In this document: positions 1 through 10,407 of the stretch, piece by piece
How the letters are laid out: each line of letters begins with the position of its first letter
How positions within the stretch are numbered: position 1 is the first letter of the stretch
Assembly (NCBI RefSeq): GCF_022374935.2
Contig: NZ_CP092430.2
Location: 310,001-374,000 of the forward strand
Length of the DNA stretch: 64,000 nt
Reading direction: 5' to 3'
From: Mycolicibacter virginiensis
Lineage (GTDB): Bacteria; Actinomycetota; Actinomycetes; Mycobacteriales; Mycobacteriaceae
Made by a program: the position numbers and the translations under genes
The notes under the pieces: generated by a model
Seen by the model: the letters and a program-made list of their open reading frames with translations, nothing else
What the model was told of the DNA's origin: nothing
Database searches by the model: none

Positions 1-3000
1 AGTGGTGAGGAACTGGCGGGCTTGTTGGCCCCGGTGCTCGCGGGCCGCCCGCCGTTTACCGGCGAGCCGGCTGAGTCGGGTCGGCATGTGTTGGTGATCA
101 TTGATGACCCTGAGTTTGATGTGGCGGCCTCGGTGTTGGGGGCTGCGCGTGCCGGGGTGACGGTCATCGTGCGGTCGACGGCGGCGCCGAACCGTGAGCA
201 GTATGGCGATCCGGAGCGCCCGATTTTGCGGATCACTGCCGGTGGGGTGGCGATTGATCGGTGGCAGTCGGGCGGCTGGGCGCGTTATGTCGATGCCGCG
301 GATGCGTTGGGGGCCCCGGAGGCGGCGCATGTGGCGCGGCGGTTGTCGCGGTGGGATTCCAATCCGACGCATGCCGGGTTGCGGTCGGCGGGCACCCGGG
401 GTGCCACCTTCACCACGTTGTTGGGTATTGCGGATGCCTCACGCTTGGATGTGCCGGCGTTGTGGGCACCGCGCACCCGCGAGGAAGAACTACGCGTGCC
501 CATTGGGGTGACCGCGACCGGGGAGCCGTTGTTGTTCGATCTCAAGGATGAGGCCGAGGGCGGGATGGGTCCGCACGGGTTGATGATCGGGATGACCGGC
601 TCGGGCAAATCGCAGACGTTGATGGCGATTTTGTTGTCGTTGTTGACCACGCATTCGGCGGATCGGTTGATCGTGATCTACGCCGACTTCAAGGGCGAGG
701 CCGGCGCGGACATTTTCCGGCATTTCCCGCAGGTCGTTGCGGTGATCTCGAACATGGCCGAGAAGAAATCCTTGGCGGATCGGTTCGCCGACACGTTGCG
801 TGGTGAGGTGGCGCGGCGGGAGTTGTTGCTGCGGGAGGCGGGCCGCCGGGTTCAGGGCAGTGCCTTTAACTCGGTAACCGAGTATGAGGCCGCGATCGCT
901 GCCGGCCATGATCTGGCGCCGATCCCGACGTTGTTCATCGTCGCTGACGAGTTCACGTTGATGTTGGCCGATCACCCCGAGTACGCCGAATTGTTTGATT
1001 ATGTGGCGCGCAAGGGCCGCTCGTTCCGCATCCATATCTTGTTTGCCTCGCAGACGTTGGATGTCGGCAAGATCAAAGACATCGACAAGAACACCTCGTA
1101 TCGGATCGGGCTGAAAGTCGCTTCGCCGAGTGTGTCTCGCCAGATCATCGGGGTCGAGGACGCCTATCACATCGAGTCGGGCAAAGAACACAAAGGTGAG
1201 GGCTTTTTGGTGCCCGCCCCGGGGGCGGCCCCGATCAAATTCCGCTCCACCTATGTCGATGGGATTTATGACCCGCCACGGCAATCGCGGGCGGTGGTGA
1301 TGCATGCACTGCCCGAACCGAAACTGTTCACCGCCGGCGCGGTCGACGCCGGGCACGAAACCACCCTCGTGGGTGAGATCGACGAGGAGGTGGCGGGTCC
1401 ACCGCGCAAGCTGATCGCCACCATCGGCGATCAGTTGGCCAACTACGGCCCGCAAGCCCCCGCATTGTGGTTGCCGCCCCTGGACGAGCCGATCCCGCTG
1501 GCGACCACCCTGGCTTCCGCGGGGATCGCCGAGCGGGCGTTGCGGTGGCCGCTGGGTCAGATCGACAAACCCTTTGAGATGCGCCGGGATCCGCTGGTCT
1601 TCGATGCCCGCTCCGCGTCGGGGAACCTGCTCATCCATGGTGGCCCCAAGTCCGGTAAAACCACCGCATTGCAGACGTTCATTTTGTCGGCGGCGAGTCT
1701 GCATTCGCCGCGGGAGGTCACGTTCTACTGCCTCGATTACGGCGGCGGGCAGTTGCGGGCCCTCGACGGTCTAGCCCATGTGGGCAGTGTCGCCTCAGGC
1801 CTGGAGCCCGAGAAGATCCGCCGCACCTTCGGCGAACTCGAGCAGTTGTTGACGGCCCGTCAGCAGCGTGAAGCGTTCCGTGATGGCAGCATCGGTTCGC
1901 TCAACGACGGCTACGGTGAAGTGTTTTTGGTCATCGACAACCTGTATGCCTTCAGCCGCGACAACACCGATGCGTTCAACACCCGCAATCCGCTGTTGGC
2001 CAAGGTCACCGAACTGGTCAACGTCGGCCTGGCCTACGGCATCCATGTTGTGGTGACGACGCCGAGCTGGCTGGAAGTGCCGTTGGCCATGCGCGATGGT
2101 CTCGGTTTGCGCCTGGAGCTCAAGCTGCATGATGCCCGCGACAGCAACGTCCGGGTGGCTGGGGCGTTGACCCGTCCGGCCGAAGCGGTGCCGGCCAATC
2201 AGCCCGGTCGTGGTCTGACGATGGCCGCCGAGCACTTCCTGATCGCCGCACCCGATTTGGGGCAGATCGAGGCGATCAACGCCCGCCATCCCGGATTGGC
2301 CGCACCCCCGGTGCGGTTGTTGCCGACCAACCTGGCACCCGAAGAAGTCGGGGTGCTCTATCCCGCGGTCGATCATGTCGTGGTCGGGGTGCGCGAAGAA
2401 GACCTGGCACCGGTGCCAGTGGACTTCACCACCAACCCACTGCTGCTGGTGCTCGGCGACGCCAAGTCCGGTAAAACGACCTTGCTGCGCCACATCATCC
2501 GCACCGTGCGGGAGCACTCCACCGCCGATCAGGTGGCGTTCACCGTGCTGGATCGGCGCCTGCACCTCGTGGATGAACCGTTGTTCGCCGACAATGAGTA
2601 CACCGCGAACGTGGATCGGGTCATCCCAGCCATGCTCGGCCTATCAGCGTTGATCGGATCCCGGCGGCCCCCCGCAGGATTGTCGGCGGCGGACCTGGCC
2701 GCCTGGAGCTACGAAGGCCACACCCACTACCTGATCATCGACGATGTCGATGCCATCCCCGACACCCCAGCCCTGACCGGCCCCTATGCCGGGCAACGGC
2801 CGTGGACCACCCTCATCGAATTGCTCTCACAAGCAGGCGATCTGGGGTTGCGGGTCATCGTCACCGCACGCGCTACCGGCTCAGCACACGCGTTGATGAC
2901 CAACCCGCTACTGCGGCGCCTCAACGACCTGCAAGCCACCACCCTCATGCTCTCCGGCAACCCCGCCGACAGCGGCAAAATCCGCGGCCAACGCTTCGCA

Positions 3001-3099
3001 CGCCTACCCGCAGGACGCGCAATCCTACTGGCCGACAACGACGAACCCACCTACCTACAACTAGTCAACCCGCAATTCAGCGAGAGCCTGACGCGCTGA
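1..3099 (+). CDS. eccC3: ESX-3 secretion ATPase EccC3 (5' end cut by window edge)
   Basis: EccC is the FtsK/SpoIIIE-type motor of type VII secretion; it sits in the inner membrane and recognises Esx and PE/PPE substrates. The reading frame is open from base 1 with no start, and 1032 residues are visible. The M. tuberculosis protein is about 1330, so the membrane helices and first part are outside the window. Three ATPase modules are seen. Walker A motifs are [10 protein letters not shown] (Lys203 of the visible part), GGPKSGKTT (Lys553) and GDAKSGKTT (Lys825). Walker B motifs are FIVADEF (Asp316-Glu317), FLVIDN and YLIIDD. The gene is followed after 31 bases by PE5. Third-base usage changes sharply along the gene, from G/T-ending codons in the 5' half to C/A-ending codons near the 3' end. 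Confidence 0.97.
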   Translation, partial: SGEELAGLLAPVLAGRPPFTGEPAESGRHVLVIIDDPEFDVAASVLGAARAGVTVIVRSTAAPNREQYGDPERPILRITAGGVAIDRWQSGGWARYVDAADALGAPEAAHVARRLSRWDSNPTHAGLRSAGTRGATFTTLLGIADASRLDVPALWAPRTREEELRVPIGVTATGEPLLFDLKDEAEGGMGPHGLMIGMTGSGKSQTLMAILLSLLTTHSADRLIVIYADFKGEAGADIFRHFPQVVAVISNMAEKKSLADRFADTLRGEVARRELLLREAGRRVQGSAFNSVTEYEAAIAAGHDLAPIPTLFIVADEFTLMLADHPEYAELFDYVARKGRSFRIHILFASQTLDVGKIKDIDKNTSYRIGLKVASPSVSRQIIGVEDAYHIESGKEHKGEGFLVPAPGAAPIKFRSTYVDGIYDPPRQSRAVVMHALPEPKLFTAGAVDAGHETTLVGEIDEEVAGPPRKLIATIGDQLANYGPQAPALWLPPLDEPIPLATTLASAGIAERALRWPLGQIDKPFEMRRDPLVFDARSASGNLLIHGGPKSGKTTALQTFILSAASLHSPREVTFYCLDYGGGQLRALDGLAHVGSVASGLEPEKIRRTFGELEQLLTARQQREAFRDGSIGSLNDGYGEVFLVIDNLYAFSRDNTDAFNTRNPLLAKVTELVNVGLAYGIHVVVTTPSWLEVPLAMRDGLGLRLELKLHDARDSNVRVAGALTRPAEAVPANQPGRGLTMAAEHFLIAAPDLGQIEAINARHPGLAAPPVRLLPTNLAPEEVGVLYPAVDHVVVGVREEDLAPVPVDFTTNPLLLVLGDAKSGKTTLLRHIIRTVREHSTADQVAFTVLDRRLHLVDEPLFADNEYTANVDRVIPAMLGLSALIGSRRPPAGLSAADLAAWSYEGHTHYLIIDDVDAIPDTPALTGPYAGQRPWTTLIELLSQAGDLGLRVIVTARATGSAHALMTNPLLRRLNDLQATTLMLSGNPADSGKIRGQRFARLPAGRAILLADNDEPTYLQLVNPQFSESLTR

Positions 3100-3130
3100 C
3101 GCGTATCGAATTACGGAAGGGGAAATTGTC

Positions 3131-3451
3131 ATGACGCTCAATGTGGTTCCGGAAGGTCTCGCCGCCGCCAGTGCAGCGGTCGAGGCATTGACCGCCCGTC
3201 TGGCGGCAGCGCAGGCCAGCGCCGCCCCGTTGATCACCGCGGTGGTTCCGCCGGCGGCCGACCCGGTGTCACTGCAGACCGCTGCCGGTTTCAGTGCGCA
3301 GGGCAGCGAGCACGCCGCGGTGGCCGCTCAGGGCGCCACCGAGTTGGGCCGCGCCGGTGTCGGTGTCGGTGAGTCGGGTGTCAATTACGCCGCCGGTGAC
3401 GCGGCGGGTGCGTCCACCTATTTCGGCGGCCTTCGGGGCGGCATCGGCTGA
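3131..3451 (+). CDS. PE5: PE family protein PE5, ESX-3 associated
   Basis: This 106-residue protein has the N-terminal Pro-Glu signature ([10 protein letters not shown]) and the helix-turn-helix length of a PE domain, with almost nothing after it. The C-terminal YAAGD fits the YxxxD/E type VII secretion signal. By family knowledge it pairs with the next gene product, PPE4, and is exported by ESX-3 for iron acquisition. GGAAGGGG eight bases upstream supports the ATG at 3131. Its stop overlaps the PPE4 start (ATGA), so the two are probably translationally coupled. Confidence 0.93.
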   Translation: MTLNVVPEGLAAASAAVEALTARLAAAQASAAPLITAVVPPAADPVSLQTAAGFSAQGSEHAAVAAQGATELGRAGVGVGESGVNYAAGDAAGASTYFGGLRGGIG

Positions 3452-4893
3452 TGATTTCCGCCCCGGTCTGGATCGCCTCCCCTCCGGAGGTGCATTCGGC
3501 ATTGCTGAGCAGCGGCCCTGGACCGGGTCCGTTGCTGTCGGCTGCCGGGGCGTGGAATTCACTGAGCGTCGAGTACGCCTCAGTGGCAGACGAACTCACC
3601 GCAGTGCTGGGTGCAGTGCAGGCCGGCGCATGGCAGGGACCCAGCGCCGAGCAGTACGTGGCCGCGCACGCACCGTATCTGGCGTGGCTGGGCCAGGCTA
3701 GCGCGGATAGTGCCGGCGTAGCCGCGCAGCATGAGGTGGCCGCCACGGCGTACACCAGCGCACTGGCGTCGATGCCGACACTGGCCGAACTGGCCACCAA
3801 TCACATGACGCACGGCGTGCTGGTCGCCACCAACTTCTTTGGGATCAACACGATCCCGATCGCGCTCAACGAAGCCGACTATGTCCGAATGTGGATCCAG
3901 GCGGCCACCACTATGAGCACCTATCACGCGGTGTCGGGTGCGGCTTTGGCGTCGGCGCCGCGTGCGGTGGAAGCTCCGCCGGTGGTCAAGTCCGATTCGG
4001 CGTTGCCCGCCGATGACACCTCCTCGAGCTCCGGGGATTTCTGGACGGATCTGTGGAACCAGCTGGTCCGGCTCTTCGAGGATCCGATCGGAACCATCAG
4101 GGCCATGCTCGCCAACCCGTCGGCCTGGTTCCCGCTGCTGTTCTTCATCGCCTACGAGGCGTTCTTCATCCCCTTTGGCTATACGTTCTGGTCGGTACTG
4201 CTCAGTTCGCCGTTCCTGTTGATGGGGATCGCAATCGGTGTGGTGAACGCGCTGTTGACGGACGATCTGCCGGAGGCAGTGCCTTCCGCCGCAACGCCGG
4301 CACCGGTCATGGTGCGCGGTGAACAGGCCCTCCCGCTGCCCGCGGCGGTGGGGCTCGGATCGGGCACGGTTCCGGCTGCGGGTGCCGCGGGAGTCGCAGG
4401 TACGCCGGCGTCCGGCGCGCCCCCAGGTGCGGTCCCCGGAACCCCGCTGCTTGCCTATTTGGTTACAGGAGCACACCCCGGGAACAGCTTCGGTCCGACC
4501 CTGACCGATCGGGAGCGCGGGAAGGCTCCCGCGGAGGGTATCCCCGCGGCCGCGGTGGGAGTGCGGGCGGCGACCCGCGAAAGCGCCCGGGCGCGGCGCC
4601 GCAAACGTGCGGTGATGCGTGACCATGCCGACGAGTTCATGGATCTGGATTCGGGCCCGGTCAGCGGCCCGGCCGATACACCGGCAGCGGGTTCTGCGGC
4701 GGGCTCGGACCGCGGAGCCGGAGGCCTGGGATTCACCGGGGCCGTGGGTAAGCGCGGCACAGCAACGGCGTCGGGCCTGGCCACGATGGCGGGCGACGGG
4801 TTCGGTCGCGGCCCAAGTATGCCGATGTTGCCTGAGACCTGGGGTGAACCCGAAGGCGTTGACCCGGAGTGGGGAGCGGAGTCGACGGGATGA
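3451..4893 (+). CDS. PPE4: PPE family protein PPE4, ESX-3 associated
   Basis: This 480-residue protein has a PPE domain in roughly the first 175 residues. ASPPE is at residues 9-13, the WxG-type motif AWQGPSAE lies near residue 60, and [11 protein letters not shown] follows later. A hydrophobic stretch (about 220-270) and a Gly/Ala/Pro-rich tail come after. The partner PE5 is immediately upstream with a 4-base overlap. EspG3, encoded downstream, is the expected cytosolic chaperone of this pair. The start at 3451 is the first PPE-compatible ATG. Family and operon position make the PPE4 call firm. Confidence 0.93.
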   Translation: MISAPVWIASPPEVHSALLSSGPGPGPLLSAAGAWNSLSVEYASVADELTAVLGAVQAGAWQGPSAEQYVAAHAPYLAWLGQASADSAGVAAQHEVAATAYTSALASMPTLAELATNHMTHGVLVATNFFGINTIPIALNEADYVRMWIQAATTMSTYHAVSGAALASAPRAVEAPPVVKSDSALPADDTSSSSGDFWTDLWNQLVRLFEDPIGTIRAMLANPSAWFPLLFFIAYEAFFIPFGYTFWSVLLSSPFLLMGIAIGVVNALLTDDLPEAVPSAATPAPVMVRGEQALPLPAAVGLGSGTVPAAGAAGVAGTPASGAPPGAVPGTPLLAYLVTGAHPGNSFGPTLTDRERGKAPAEGIPAAAVGVRAATRESARARRRKRAVMRDHADEFMDLDSGPVSGPADTPAAGSAAGSDRGAGGLGFTGAVGKRGTATASGLATMAGDGFGRGPSMPMLPETWGEPEGVDPEWGAESTG

Positions 4894-4939
4894 CGGTCGA
4901 AAAATCAGAAGTAGTAGCAGTCAGGAAAGGAGTGCAGCG

Positions 4940-5233
4940 ATGAGTATGTTGGATGCGCATATTCCGCAGTTGGTGGCGTCGGAGTCGGCGTTTGGTGCCA
5001 AGGCGGCGTTGATGCGGTCGACGATGGCGCAGGCGGAGCAGGCGGCGATGTCGGCGCAGGCGTTTCATGTGGGTGAGGCGGCTGCGGCGTTTCAGGGGTC
5101 GCATGCGCGGTTTGTGGCGATGGCGGCGCGGGTGAATGCGTTGCTGGATATGGCGCAGGTGAATCTGGCGGATGCCGGTTCGACGTATGTGGCGGCTGAT
5201 GCGGCTGCGGCTTCTGGTTACACCGGGGTTTAG
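4940..5233 (+). CDS. esxG: WXG100 protein EsxG (ESX-3 substrate)
   Basis: This 97-residue protein is the same length as M. tuberculosis EsxG. It is a helical hairpin that forms a heterodimer with EsxH and is secreted by ESX-3. The C-terminal YVAAD matches the YxxxD/E export signal. The usual WXG turn is degenerate in this subfamily. The start ATG at 4940 is preceded by AGGAAAGGAG. Codons are strongly G-ending, like the 5' half of eccC3 and unlike PPE4. It is 29 bases upstream of esxH. Confidence 0.95.
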   Translation: MSMLDAHIPQLVASESAFGAKAALMRSTMAQAEQAAMSAQAFHVGEAAAAFQGSHARFVAMAARVNALLDMAQVNLADAGSTYVAADAAAASGYTGV

Positions 5234-5262
5234 CTGGCGGGCCAGGGAAAAGGAGCAGACTG

Positions 5263-5550
5263 ATGTCGCAGATTATGTACAACTACCCGGCGATGTTGGC
5301 CCATGCGGCTGAGATGAATGGGTATGCGGGGACGTTGCAGGCGGTGGGTGCCGACATTGCCAGTGAGCAGGCGGCGTTGTCGGCGGCGTGGCAGGGCGAT
5401 ACGGGTATGACGTATCAGGCGTGGCAGGCGCAGTGGAATCAGGCGATGGAGGAGTTGGTGCTTGCTTATCGTGCGATGGCCTCCACGCATGAGACCAACA
5501 CCTTGATGATGAACGCGCGCGACACCGCCGAAGCCGCCAAGTGGGGCTGA
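5263..5550 (+). CDS. esxH: WXG100 protein EsxH (TB10.4), ESX-3 substrate
   Basis: This 95-residue protein begins [12 protein letters not shown] and carries the WXG turn AWQGDTG at about 43-49, typical of EsxH. It is the partner of EsxG and a secreted ESX-3 effector linked to iron uptake. Of the zinc ligands I recall for the M. tuberculosis protein (His14, His70, His76, Glu77), His14, His76 and Glu77 are present, but position 70 is Arg (AYRAM in place of AYHAM). A GGGAAAAGGAG-type ribosome site precedes the ATG. Confidence 0.95.
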   Translation: MSQIMYNYPAMLAHAAEMNGYAGTLQAVGADIASEQAALSAAWQGDTGMTYQAWQAQWNQAMEELVLAYRAMASTHETNTLMMNARDTAEAAKWG

Positions 5551-5583
5551 CCCTGATGATCCGCTCGATGAGGGAAGGCAGTG

Positions 5584-6459
5584 ATGGGTACTGAGCCCAA
5601 CGCCGCCGAACTGACCGTCGAGCAAGCCTGGTACATCGCGGAAACCGTTGGTGCCGGGTCTTTTCCGTGGGTTTTGGCGATCACCATGCCCTACACGGAC
5701 GCCGGGGAGCGAGGCGCGTTCATGGCGCGCCAGCGTGACGAGCTCACCCGGATGGGAGTTGTCTCGCCGGAGGGCGCGGTCAATCCGGCCGTGGCCGAAT
5801 GGATTCGGGTGGTGTGCTTCCCGGACCGGTGGCTGGACCTGCGTTATGTGGGTTCGGCCGCCGGTGGGGCCCCCGAGATGTTGCGCGGCATCGTCGCGCG
5901 CCGTGACCAGAACGCCGGCAAGCCCGCCCGGACGGTTGTGGCACTGCGCAATGCGCAACTGGTCACGTTCACCGTGATGGACATCGACGACCCGCGCCTG
6001 CTGGTCCCGGTGCTCGGCGCAGGTCTGCGGCAGCGCCCGCCGGCCAGGTTCGACGAGTTCACCCTGCCGGCCCGGGTCGGTGCCCGCGCTGACGAGCGAC
6101 TGCGCGCCGGCGCTCCGCTCGCCGAAGTGCTTGACTACCTGGGCATTCCCGCCTCGGCGCGGCCGATCGTGGAATCGGTGTTCACCGGATCACGTCACTA
6201 TGTCGAGGTCGTCGCGGGATGTGCGCGAGACGGTCGGCATACCACCACAGAAGTCGGTATGAGCCTGGTCGACGCCGATGCGGGCCGCATCCTGGTCACC
6301 CCGTCGCAGGCCTTCGACGGCGAGTGGGTCTCGACCTTCCGCCCTGGAACCGACTTTGCGACTGCTGTCGCGATTGAACAGCTGACCGCCACCCTGCCCG
6401 AGGGCACGTGGTTCCCCGGTCAGCGACTATCCAGAGATTTCACCACCCAGCTGTCCTGA
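5584..6459 (+). CDS. espG3: ESX-3 secretion chaperone EspG3
   Basis: This 291-residue cytosolic chaperone is expected to bind the hydrophobic tip of the PPE partner in PE5-PPE4 and related pairs and deliver them to ESX-3. Identity rests on position between esxH and eccD3, on length (295 in M. tuberculosis) and on the EspG-like N-terminus ([15 protein letters not shown]). I chose ATG 5584 because AGGGAAGG at 5571-5578 is five bases upstream. A GTG at 5581 is possible but too close. Confidence 0.93.
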   Translation: MGTEPNAAELTVEQAWYIAETVGAGSFPWVLAITMPYTDAGERGAFMARQRDELTRMGVVSPEGAVNPAVAEWIRVVCFPDRWLDLRYVGSAAGGAPEMLRGIVARRDQNAGKPARTVVALRNAQLVTFTVMDIDDPRLLVPVLGAGLRQRPPARFDEFTLPARVGARADERLRAGAPLAEVLDYLGIPASARPIVESVFTGSRHYVEVVAGCARDGRHTTTEVGMSLVDADAGRILVTPSQAFDGEWVSTFRPGTDFATAVAIEQLTATLPEGTWFPGQRLSRDFTTQLS

Positions 6460-6507
6460 AGGCAGCGAGAAGAACGTCCTAGCAGAGAAGAAGAATAGGG
6501 AACACCA

Positions 6508-7944
6508 ATGACCGAAGCCCCGGTGCTGACCAGCGCCGTCATGCCGATTGTCCGCATCGCGGTCCTGGCCGACAGTCGGCTGACCGAGATCGCCGTACCG
6601 GCGGAGCTGCCGCTGCGCGAAATCCTGCCGGCGGTGCAACGCCTGGTGGCCCCGGACGCCGGTGACTCCCTTGATTCGGCCGAGCCTGCCGGTGCGACGC
6701 GGCTGAGCCTGGCGCCGGTCGGGGGCGCACCGTTCAGCCTGGACGCCAGCCTGGACACCGTCGGGGTGGTGGACGGCGACCTGCTGGCCCTGCGCCCGGT
6801 GCCGGTCGGCCCGGCTGCCCCCGGCATTGTCGAGGACATCGCCGACGCTGCTGTCATCTTCTCGGCTTCGCGGCGTAAGCCCTGGGGCGCCAAGCACATT
6901 CAACGCGCGGCGTTGGCCGCTGGGACGGGGCTGATCTTCGCCGCCACCGGACTCGCGGCTGCGCACCACGCGGTCACCGGGGAGCCCGCCGGCCTGTTCG
7001 CGGCCGGGGCCATCGCCCTGCTCACGGTGCTCGCTGCGCTGCTGTGCCGTACGCGTTCCGCTGACGCCGCACTGACCCTGTCGATCGCGGCACTGGTACC
7101 GCTCGCCGCCGTGGGCACCCTGGCGGTGCCCGGGGGGTTCAGTCCGGCGCACGTGGTGCTGGGCGCCGCGGCGGTCAGCGCGTGGTCGCTGATCTGCCTG
7201 ATCTTGCCGCCGGGCGGTCGTGGTGAGCGCGGGATCGCGTTCTTCACCGCCGCGGTGGTCGTGGGTGTCGGGGTGCTGGCGGCCGCTGCCGTCAAGACCT
7301 TCTGGGAGTTGCCGTTCGTAACCCTGGGTTCTGGCCTGATCACCGCGTCCCTGCTGCTGACCGTTGCCGCGCCGCAGGTTTCGGCATTGTGGGCGCGGCT
7401 GCCGTTGCCGGTGATCCCGGCGCCGGGCGACCCGACACCGTCCGCGCTGCCGGAGAGCGTGCTTGCCGACCTGCCCCGCCGGGTCCGCGTCACTGACGCC
7501 CACCAGACCGGCTTCATCGCCGGCTCGGTGCTGCTCGCGGTGCTCGGTTCGGTTGCCATCGCCTTTGCTCCCGAGGGGCTTTCAGGCTGGGCCTGGTACG
7601 TGGTCGCGGGCATCGCGGTGGCTTCGGTGCTGCGGGCCCGGGTGTGGGACTCGGCATGGTGCAAGGCCTGGCTGCTGGCCGAGCCGCACTTGACCGCGAT
7701 CGCCCTGCTGGTCGGTTACGCGGCCACCGGCCGGTACACGGCCGCCTTCGGTGCGGTGCTGGTGCTGGCTGCCTTGGTGGCGGTGTGGGCAGTCGTCTCG
7801 TTGAGCCCGTCCGTGGCCTCGCCGGAGAGCTACTCGCTGCCGGTGCGCCGCCTGGTCGGCTTCCTGGCTTCCGGCGTCGACGCCACCCTGATCCCGGTCA
7901 TGGCCTACCTGGTCGGAATCTTCGCCTGGGTTCTGTCTCGATGA
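6508..7944 (+). CDS. eccD3: ESX-3 membrane channel component EccD3
   Basis: This 478-residue protein has an N-terminal soluble domain of about 100 residues, ubiquitin-like in the EccD family, followed by a long run of hydrophobic helices (about 11). EccD dimers line the central membrane ring of the type VII secretion core. Its stop overlaps the mycP3 start by four bases, so mycP3 is probably translationally coupled. Codon usage is ordinary for the region. Confidence 0.95.
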   Translation: MTEAPVLTSAVMPIVRIAVLADSRLTEIAVPAELPLREILPAVQRLVAPDAGDSLDSAEPAGATRLSLAPVGGAPFSLDASLDTVGVVDGDLLALRPVPVGPAAPGIVEDIADAAVIFSASRRKPWGAKHIQRAALAAGTGLIFAATGLAAAHHAVTGEPAGLFAAGAIALLTVLAALLCRTRSADAALTLSIAALVPLAAVGTLAVPGGFSPAHVVLGAAAVSAWSLICLILPPGGRGERGIAFFTAAVVVGVGVLAAAAVKTFWELPFVTLGSGLITASLLLTVAAPQVSALWARLPLPVIPAPGDPTPSALPESVLADLPRRVRVTDAHQTGFIAGSVLLAVLGSVAIAFAPEGLSGWAWYVVAGIAVASVLRARVWDSAWCKAWLLAEPHLTAIALLVGYAATGRYTAAFGAVLVLAALVAVWAVVSLSPSVASPESYSLPVRRLVGFLASGVDATLIPVMAYLVGIFAWVLSR

Positions 7945-9380
7945 TCGTTGCCGAAAAGCCCGGTCGGAGTCGGGCGGCGGGCGGTGCCTTCCAGGGGGCC
8001 GGGATCGCAGTGCTGGCAGCATTGCTGACCAGCGCGCCGGCCCTGGCGATCACCCCGCCGACGGTGGATCCGACAGTGCCGCCGCCCAGCGGAGCGCCCG
8101 GCCCCGTCGCGGCGATGGAACAGCGCGGCGACTGCGCCAGTTCGGGTTTGCTCCCCGGCAGCAACCTCAGCGCCGCGACGGCTGGACAGCGGATGCTCGA
8201 CCTGCCCACCGCGTGGCAGTTCTCCCGTGGCGAAGGCCAGACGGTGGCCGTCATCGACACCGGTGTGCGGCCGGGTCCGCGCCTTGGAGCGGTGGAACCG
8301 GGCGGGGACTACATCGGGACCACCGACGGGCTGACCGACTGTGACGGGCACGGAACCCTGGTCGCCGGGATCATCGCGGGCCTGCCCGCGTCAGATGGGT
8401 CGGACGGCTTCACCGGCGTGGCTCCGGCGGCCCGGCTGCTGTCACTGCGGACCGCCTCGGCGACGATCTCGCCGCGGCTGGGCGGCGACGACCCGCGGGC
8501 GACTCGGGTGATCACCGACATCACCGCGCTGTCGCGAGCCATCGTGCACGCCGCCGACCTCGGTGCACGGGTCATCACCATCTCCACCACCACCTGCCTG
8601 CCGGCCGACCGCAACGTCGACCAGACGGCTTTGGGTGCGGCGCTGCGCTATGCGGCGGTGGAAAAGGACGCGCTGATCGTGGCGGCCGCCGGAGACGCCG
8701 GCCAGACCGGATCGGTCGGCGGTGGCGGGGAGGCGTGCGAATCCAATCCGCTCACCGACCTGAGCCGCCCGCAGGACCCGCGCAACTGGGCCGGGGTGAC
8801 GTCGGTGTCGGTGCCGTCGTGGTGGCACCCCTACGTGCTGTCGGTGGCCTCGCTGTCGTCGAGCGGCCGGCCGTCCGGATTCACCATGGCCGGACCGTGG
8901 GTCGGCGTGGCCGCCCCCGGCGAGGACATCGTCTCGGTGAGCAACCGCGAAGACGGCGGCCTGGCCAACGCGCTGCCCGGCAACCAAGGTCGACTGGTAC
9001 CGCTCAGTGGCACCGGCTACGCCGCCGGCTATGTGGCCGGCGTGGCCGCGCTGGTCCGCAGTCGTTACCCCGATCTGAGCGCGATGCAGACCGCGCACCG
9101 GATCGTCTCCACCGCCCACAACTCCGCACGCGCGCCGTCGGATGTGGTGGGCGCCGGAACCATTGACCCGGTGGCCGCCCTGACCTGGGAACTGCCCCCG
9201 GCTGCGGACCCGGCTGCCTCACCCGCGAAGAAGATCACTCCACCCCCGGCACCGCAACCCGAGGACCCGGCGCCGCGGATCGTGGCCTTCGCCGGAACCG
9301 CGCTACTGGCCGGGTTGGTCGTCGCCGTCGCCACTGGCGCCGCGGCGGCCGCTCGCCGACGAAAGGAAAACCAGCTGTGA
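7941..9380 (+). CDS. mycP3: Mycosin-3 (MycP3), apparently catalytically inactive
   Basis: This is the membrane-anchored subtilisin-like protein of ESX-3, 479 residues. Visible parts are a signal peptide ending near ALA (about residue 36), the subtilase domain, a Pro-rich linker, a C-terminal membrane helix and RRRK. The active-site Asp106 (VIDTGV) and His137 (DGHGTLVAG) are intact. The serine box, GTSYAAG in M. tuberculosis MycP3 as I recall it, reads GTGYAAG here, with Gly359 (GGC, 9015-9017). The oxyanion-hole Asn of AAAGN is Asp252 (AAAGD, 8694-8696). Two independent active-site changes suggest a structural role only. The start overlaps the eccD3 stop (ATGA); an upstream in-frame extension inside eccD3 is rejected. 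Confidence 0.95.
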   Translation: MIVAEKPGRSRAAGGAFQGAGIAVLAALLTSAPALAITPPTVDPTVPPPSGAPGPVAAMEQRGDCASSGLLPGSNLSAATAGQRMLDLPTAWQFSRGEGQTVAVIDTGVRPGPRLGAVEPGGDYIGTTDGLTDCDGHGTLVAGIIAGLPASDGSDGFTGVAPAARLLSLRTASATISPRLGGDDPRATRVITDITALSRAIVHAADLGARVITISTTTCLPADRNVDQTALGAALRYAAVEKDALIVAAAGDAGQTGSVGGGGEACESNPLTDLSRPQDPRNWAGVTSVSVPSWWHPYVLSVASLSSSGRPSGFTMAGPWVGVAAPGEDIVSVSNREDGGLANALPGNQGRLVPLSGTGYAAGYVAGVAALVRSRYPDLSAMQTAHRIVSTAHNSARAPSDVVGAGTIDPVAALTWELPPAADPAASPAKKITPPPAPQPEDPAPRIVAFAGTALLAGLVVAVATGAAAAARRRKENQL

Positions 9381-10348
9381 GCACGCACCGAACCACCATT
9401 CCCCGGCCCGGGCCGGCCCGGATCGCCTTGGTGCTGTTGGCCGTCGTGCCCGCGGTGATGGCGAGCCCCTGGGAGACCACCACGCAGCGCTGGGCGCTCG
9501 CCGTGGGCATCATCGTGACGATCCTGCTACTCGGCTGGTGGCGTGGCCTGCACTTCACCACGATCGCTCGCCGCCGGTTGTCGATGCTGCGTTCGCGCGG
9601 CGGCGCGCACACCGACCGTCGGGACGCTGCCGGCGCACGCGCGACCGCGGCGCTGCGGATCACGGCCTCGGCAGCCGGGAACGCTGTACCGCTGTCGCTG
9701 ATCGCGAGCTACTTGAACCGGTACGGCCTGCGGGCCGATGCGGTGCGCATCACCAGCCGCGCCGGTGCCGGGGCCACCGACACCTGGATCGGCGTGACGT
9801 ACGCGGCCGCGCCGAACCTGGCCGCGTTGCAGGCCCGCTCGGCGTCCATCCCGCTGCAGCGGACCGTGGACATCGCTGTGCGGCGCCTCGCCGACCATCT
9901 TCGTGAAATCGGTTGGGACACCGCGATTGTCGCCGACGACGAGATTCCGTCGCTGATCGACGCGGGTGCCCGGGAAGCATGGCGGTCGGTCGTCGACGGC
10001 ACAGGAGACCACGTCGCCGCCTACCAGGTGGGGATCGACGCGGCGCTGTCCGACACGATCAGCCGAATCCAGGCTGTCAATGCCAACGAGACCTGGACGG
10101 TGTTGGAGGTCGCCGAAGCGGACGGCCAGCAGACCGTAGCCGCGGCCTGTGCGCTGCGTACCGGCTCGGCGCCCGACGGGGGCGCCCCGCTGGCCGGGCT
10201 GCTGCCGCAGCAGGGCAATCACCGCAATGCGTTGCTGGGCTTGCACCCGCTGTCCGGCGTCCGCTTGGACGGGCACACCCCGGTGTCTGGTGACGAGCTC
10301 GCCAGCCTGCGGTGGCCTGTCACGGTGGTAACAGCGGCCGCGCGCTAG
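9377..10348 (+). CDS. eccE3: ESX-3 membrane component EccE3
   Basis: This 323-residue peripheral component of the ESX-3 membrane complex (331 in M. tuberculosis) has two hydrophobic segments in the first 55 residues (around ALVLLAVVPAVMA and GIIVTILLLGWW) followed by a soluble domain. It starts with GTG that overlaps the mycP3 stop (GTGA). It is the last gene of the ESX-3 operon; the next gene runs convergently. Confidence 0.93.
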   Translation: MSTHRTTIPRPGPARIALVLLAVVPAVMASPWETTTQRWALAVGIIVTILLLGWWRGLHFTTIARRRLSMLRSRGGAHTDRRDAAGARATAALRITASAAGNAVPLSLIASYLNRYGLRADAVRITSRAGAGATDTWIGVTYAAAPNLAALQARSASIPLQRTVDIAVRRLADHLREIGWDTAIVADDEIPSLIDAGAREAWRSVVDGTGDHVAAYQVGIDAALSDTISRIQAVNANETWTVLEVAEADGQQTVAAACALRTGSAPDGGAPLAGLLPQQGNHRNALLGLHPLSGVRLDGHTPVSGDELASLRWPVTVVTAAAR

Positions 10349-10362
10349 CGGGGATCGCAAGC

Positions 10363-10377
10363 GCGGCGGGCCGCCGC
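10363..10377. terminator. Possible weak terminator hairpin between convergent genes
   Basis: GCGGCG and CGCCGC are separated by three bases in the 59-base gap between eccE3 and the convergent hydrolase gene. There is no U-tract on either strand, so function is uncertain. Confidence 0.25.
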
Positions 10378-10407
10378 CGTAGGGCTAGGGCCAGCCGGCA
10401 TCAGCGG

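Noticed and set aside
1..120. IdeR or Zur box for the ESX-3 operon
   Set aside because: Such sites lie upstream of eccA3, which is outside the window; none is visible here.
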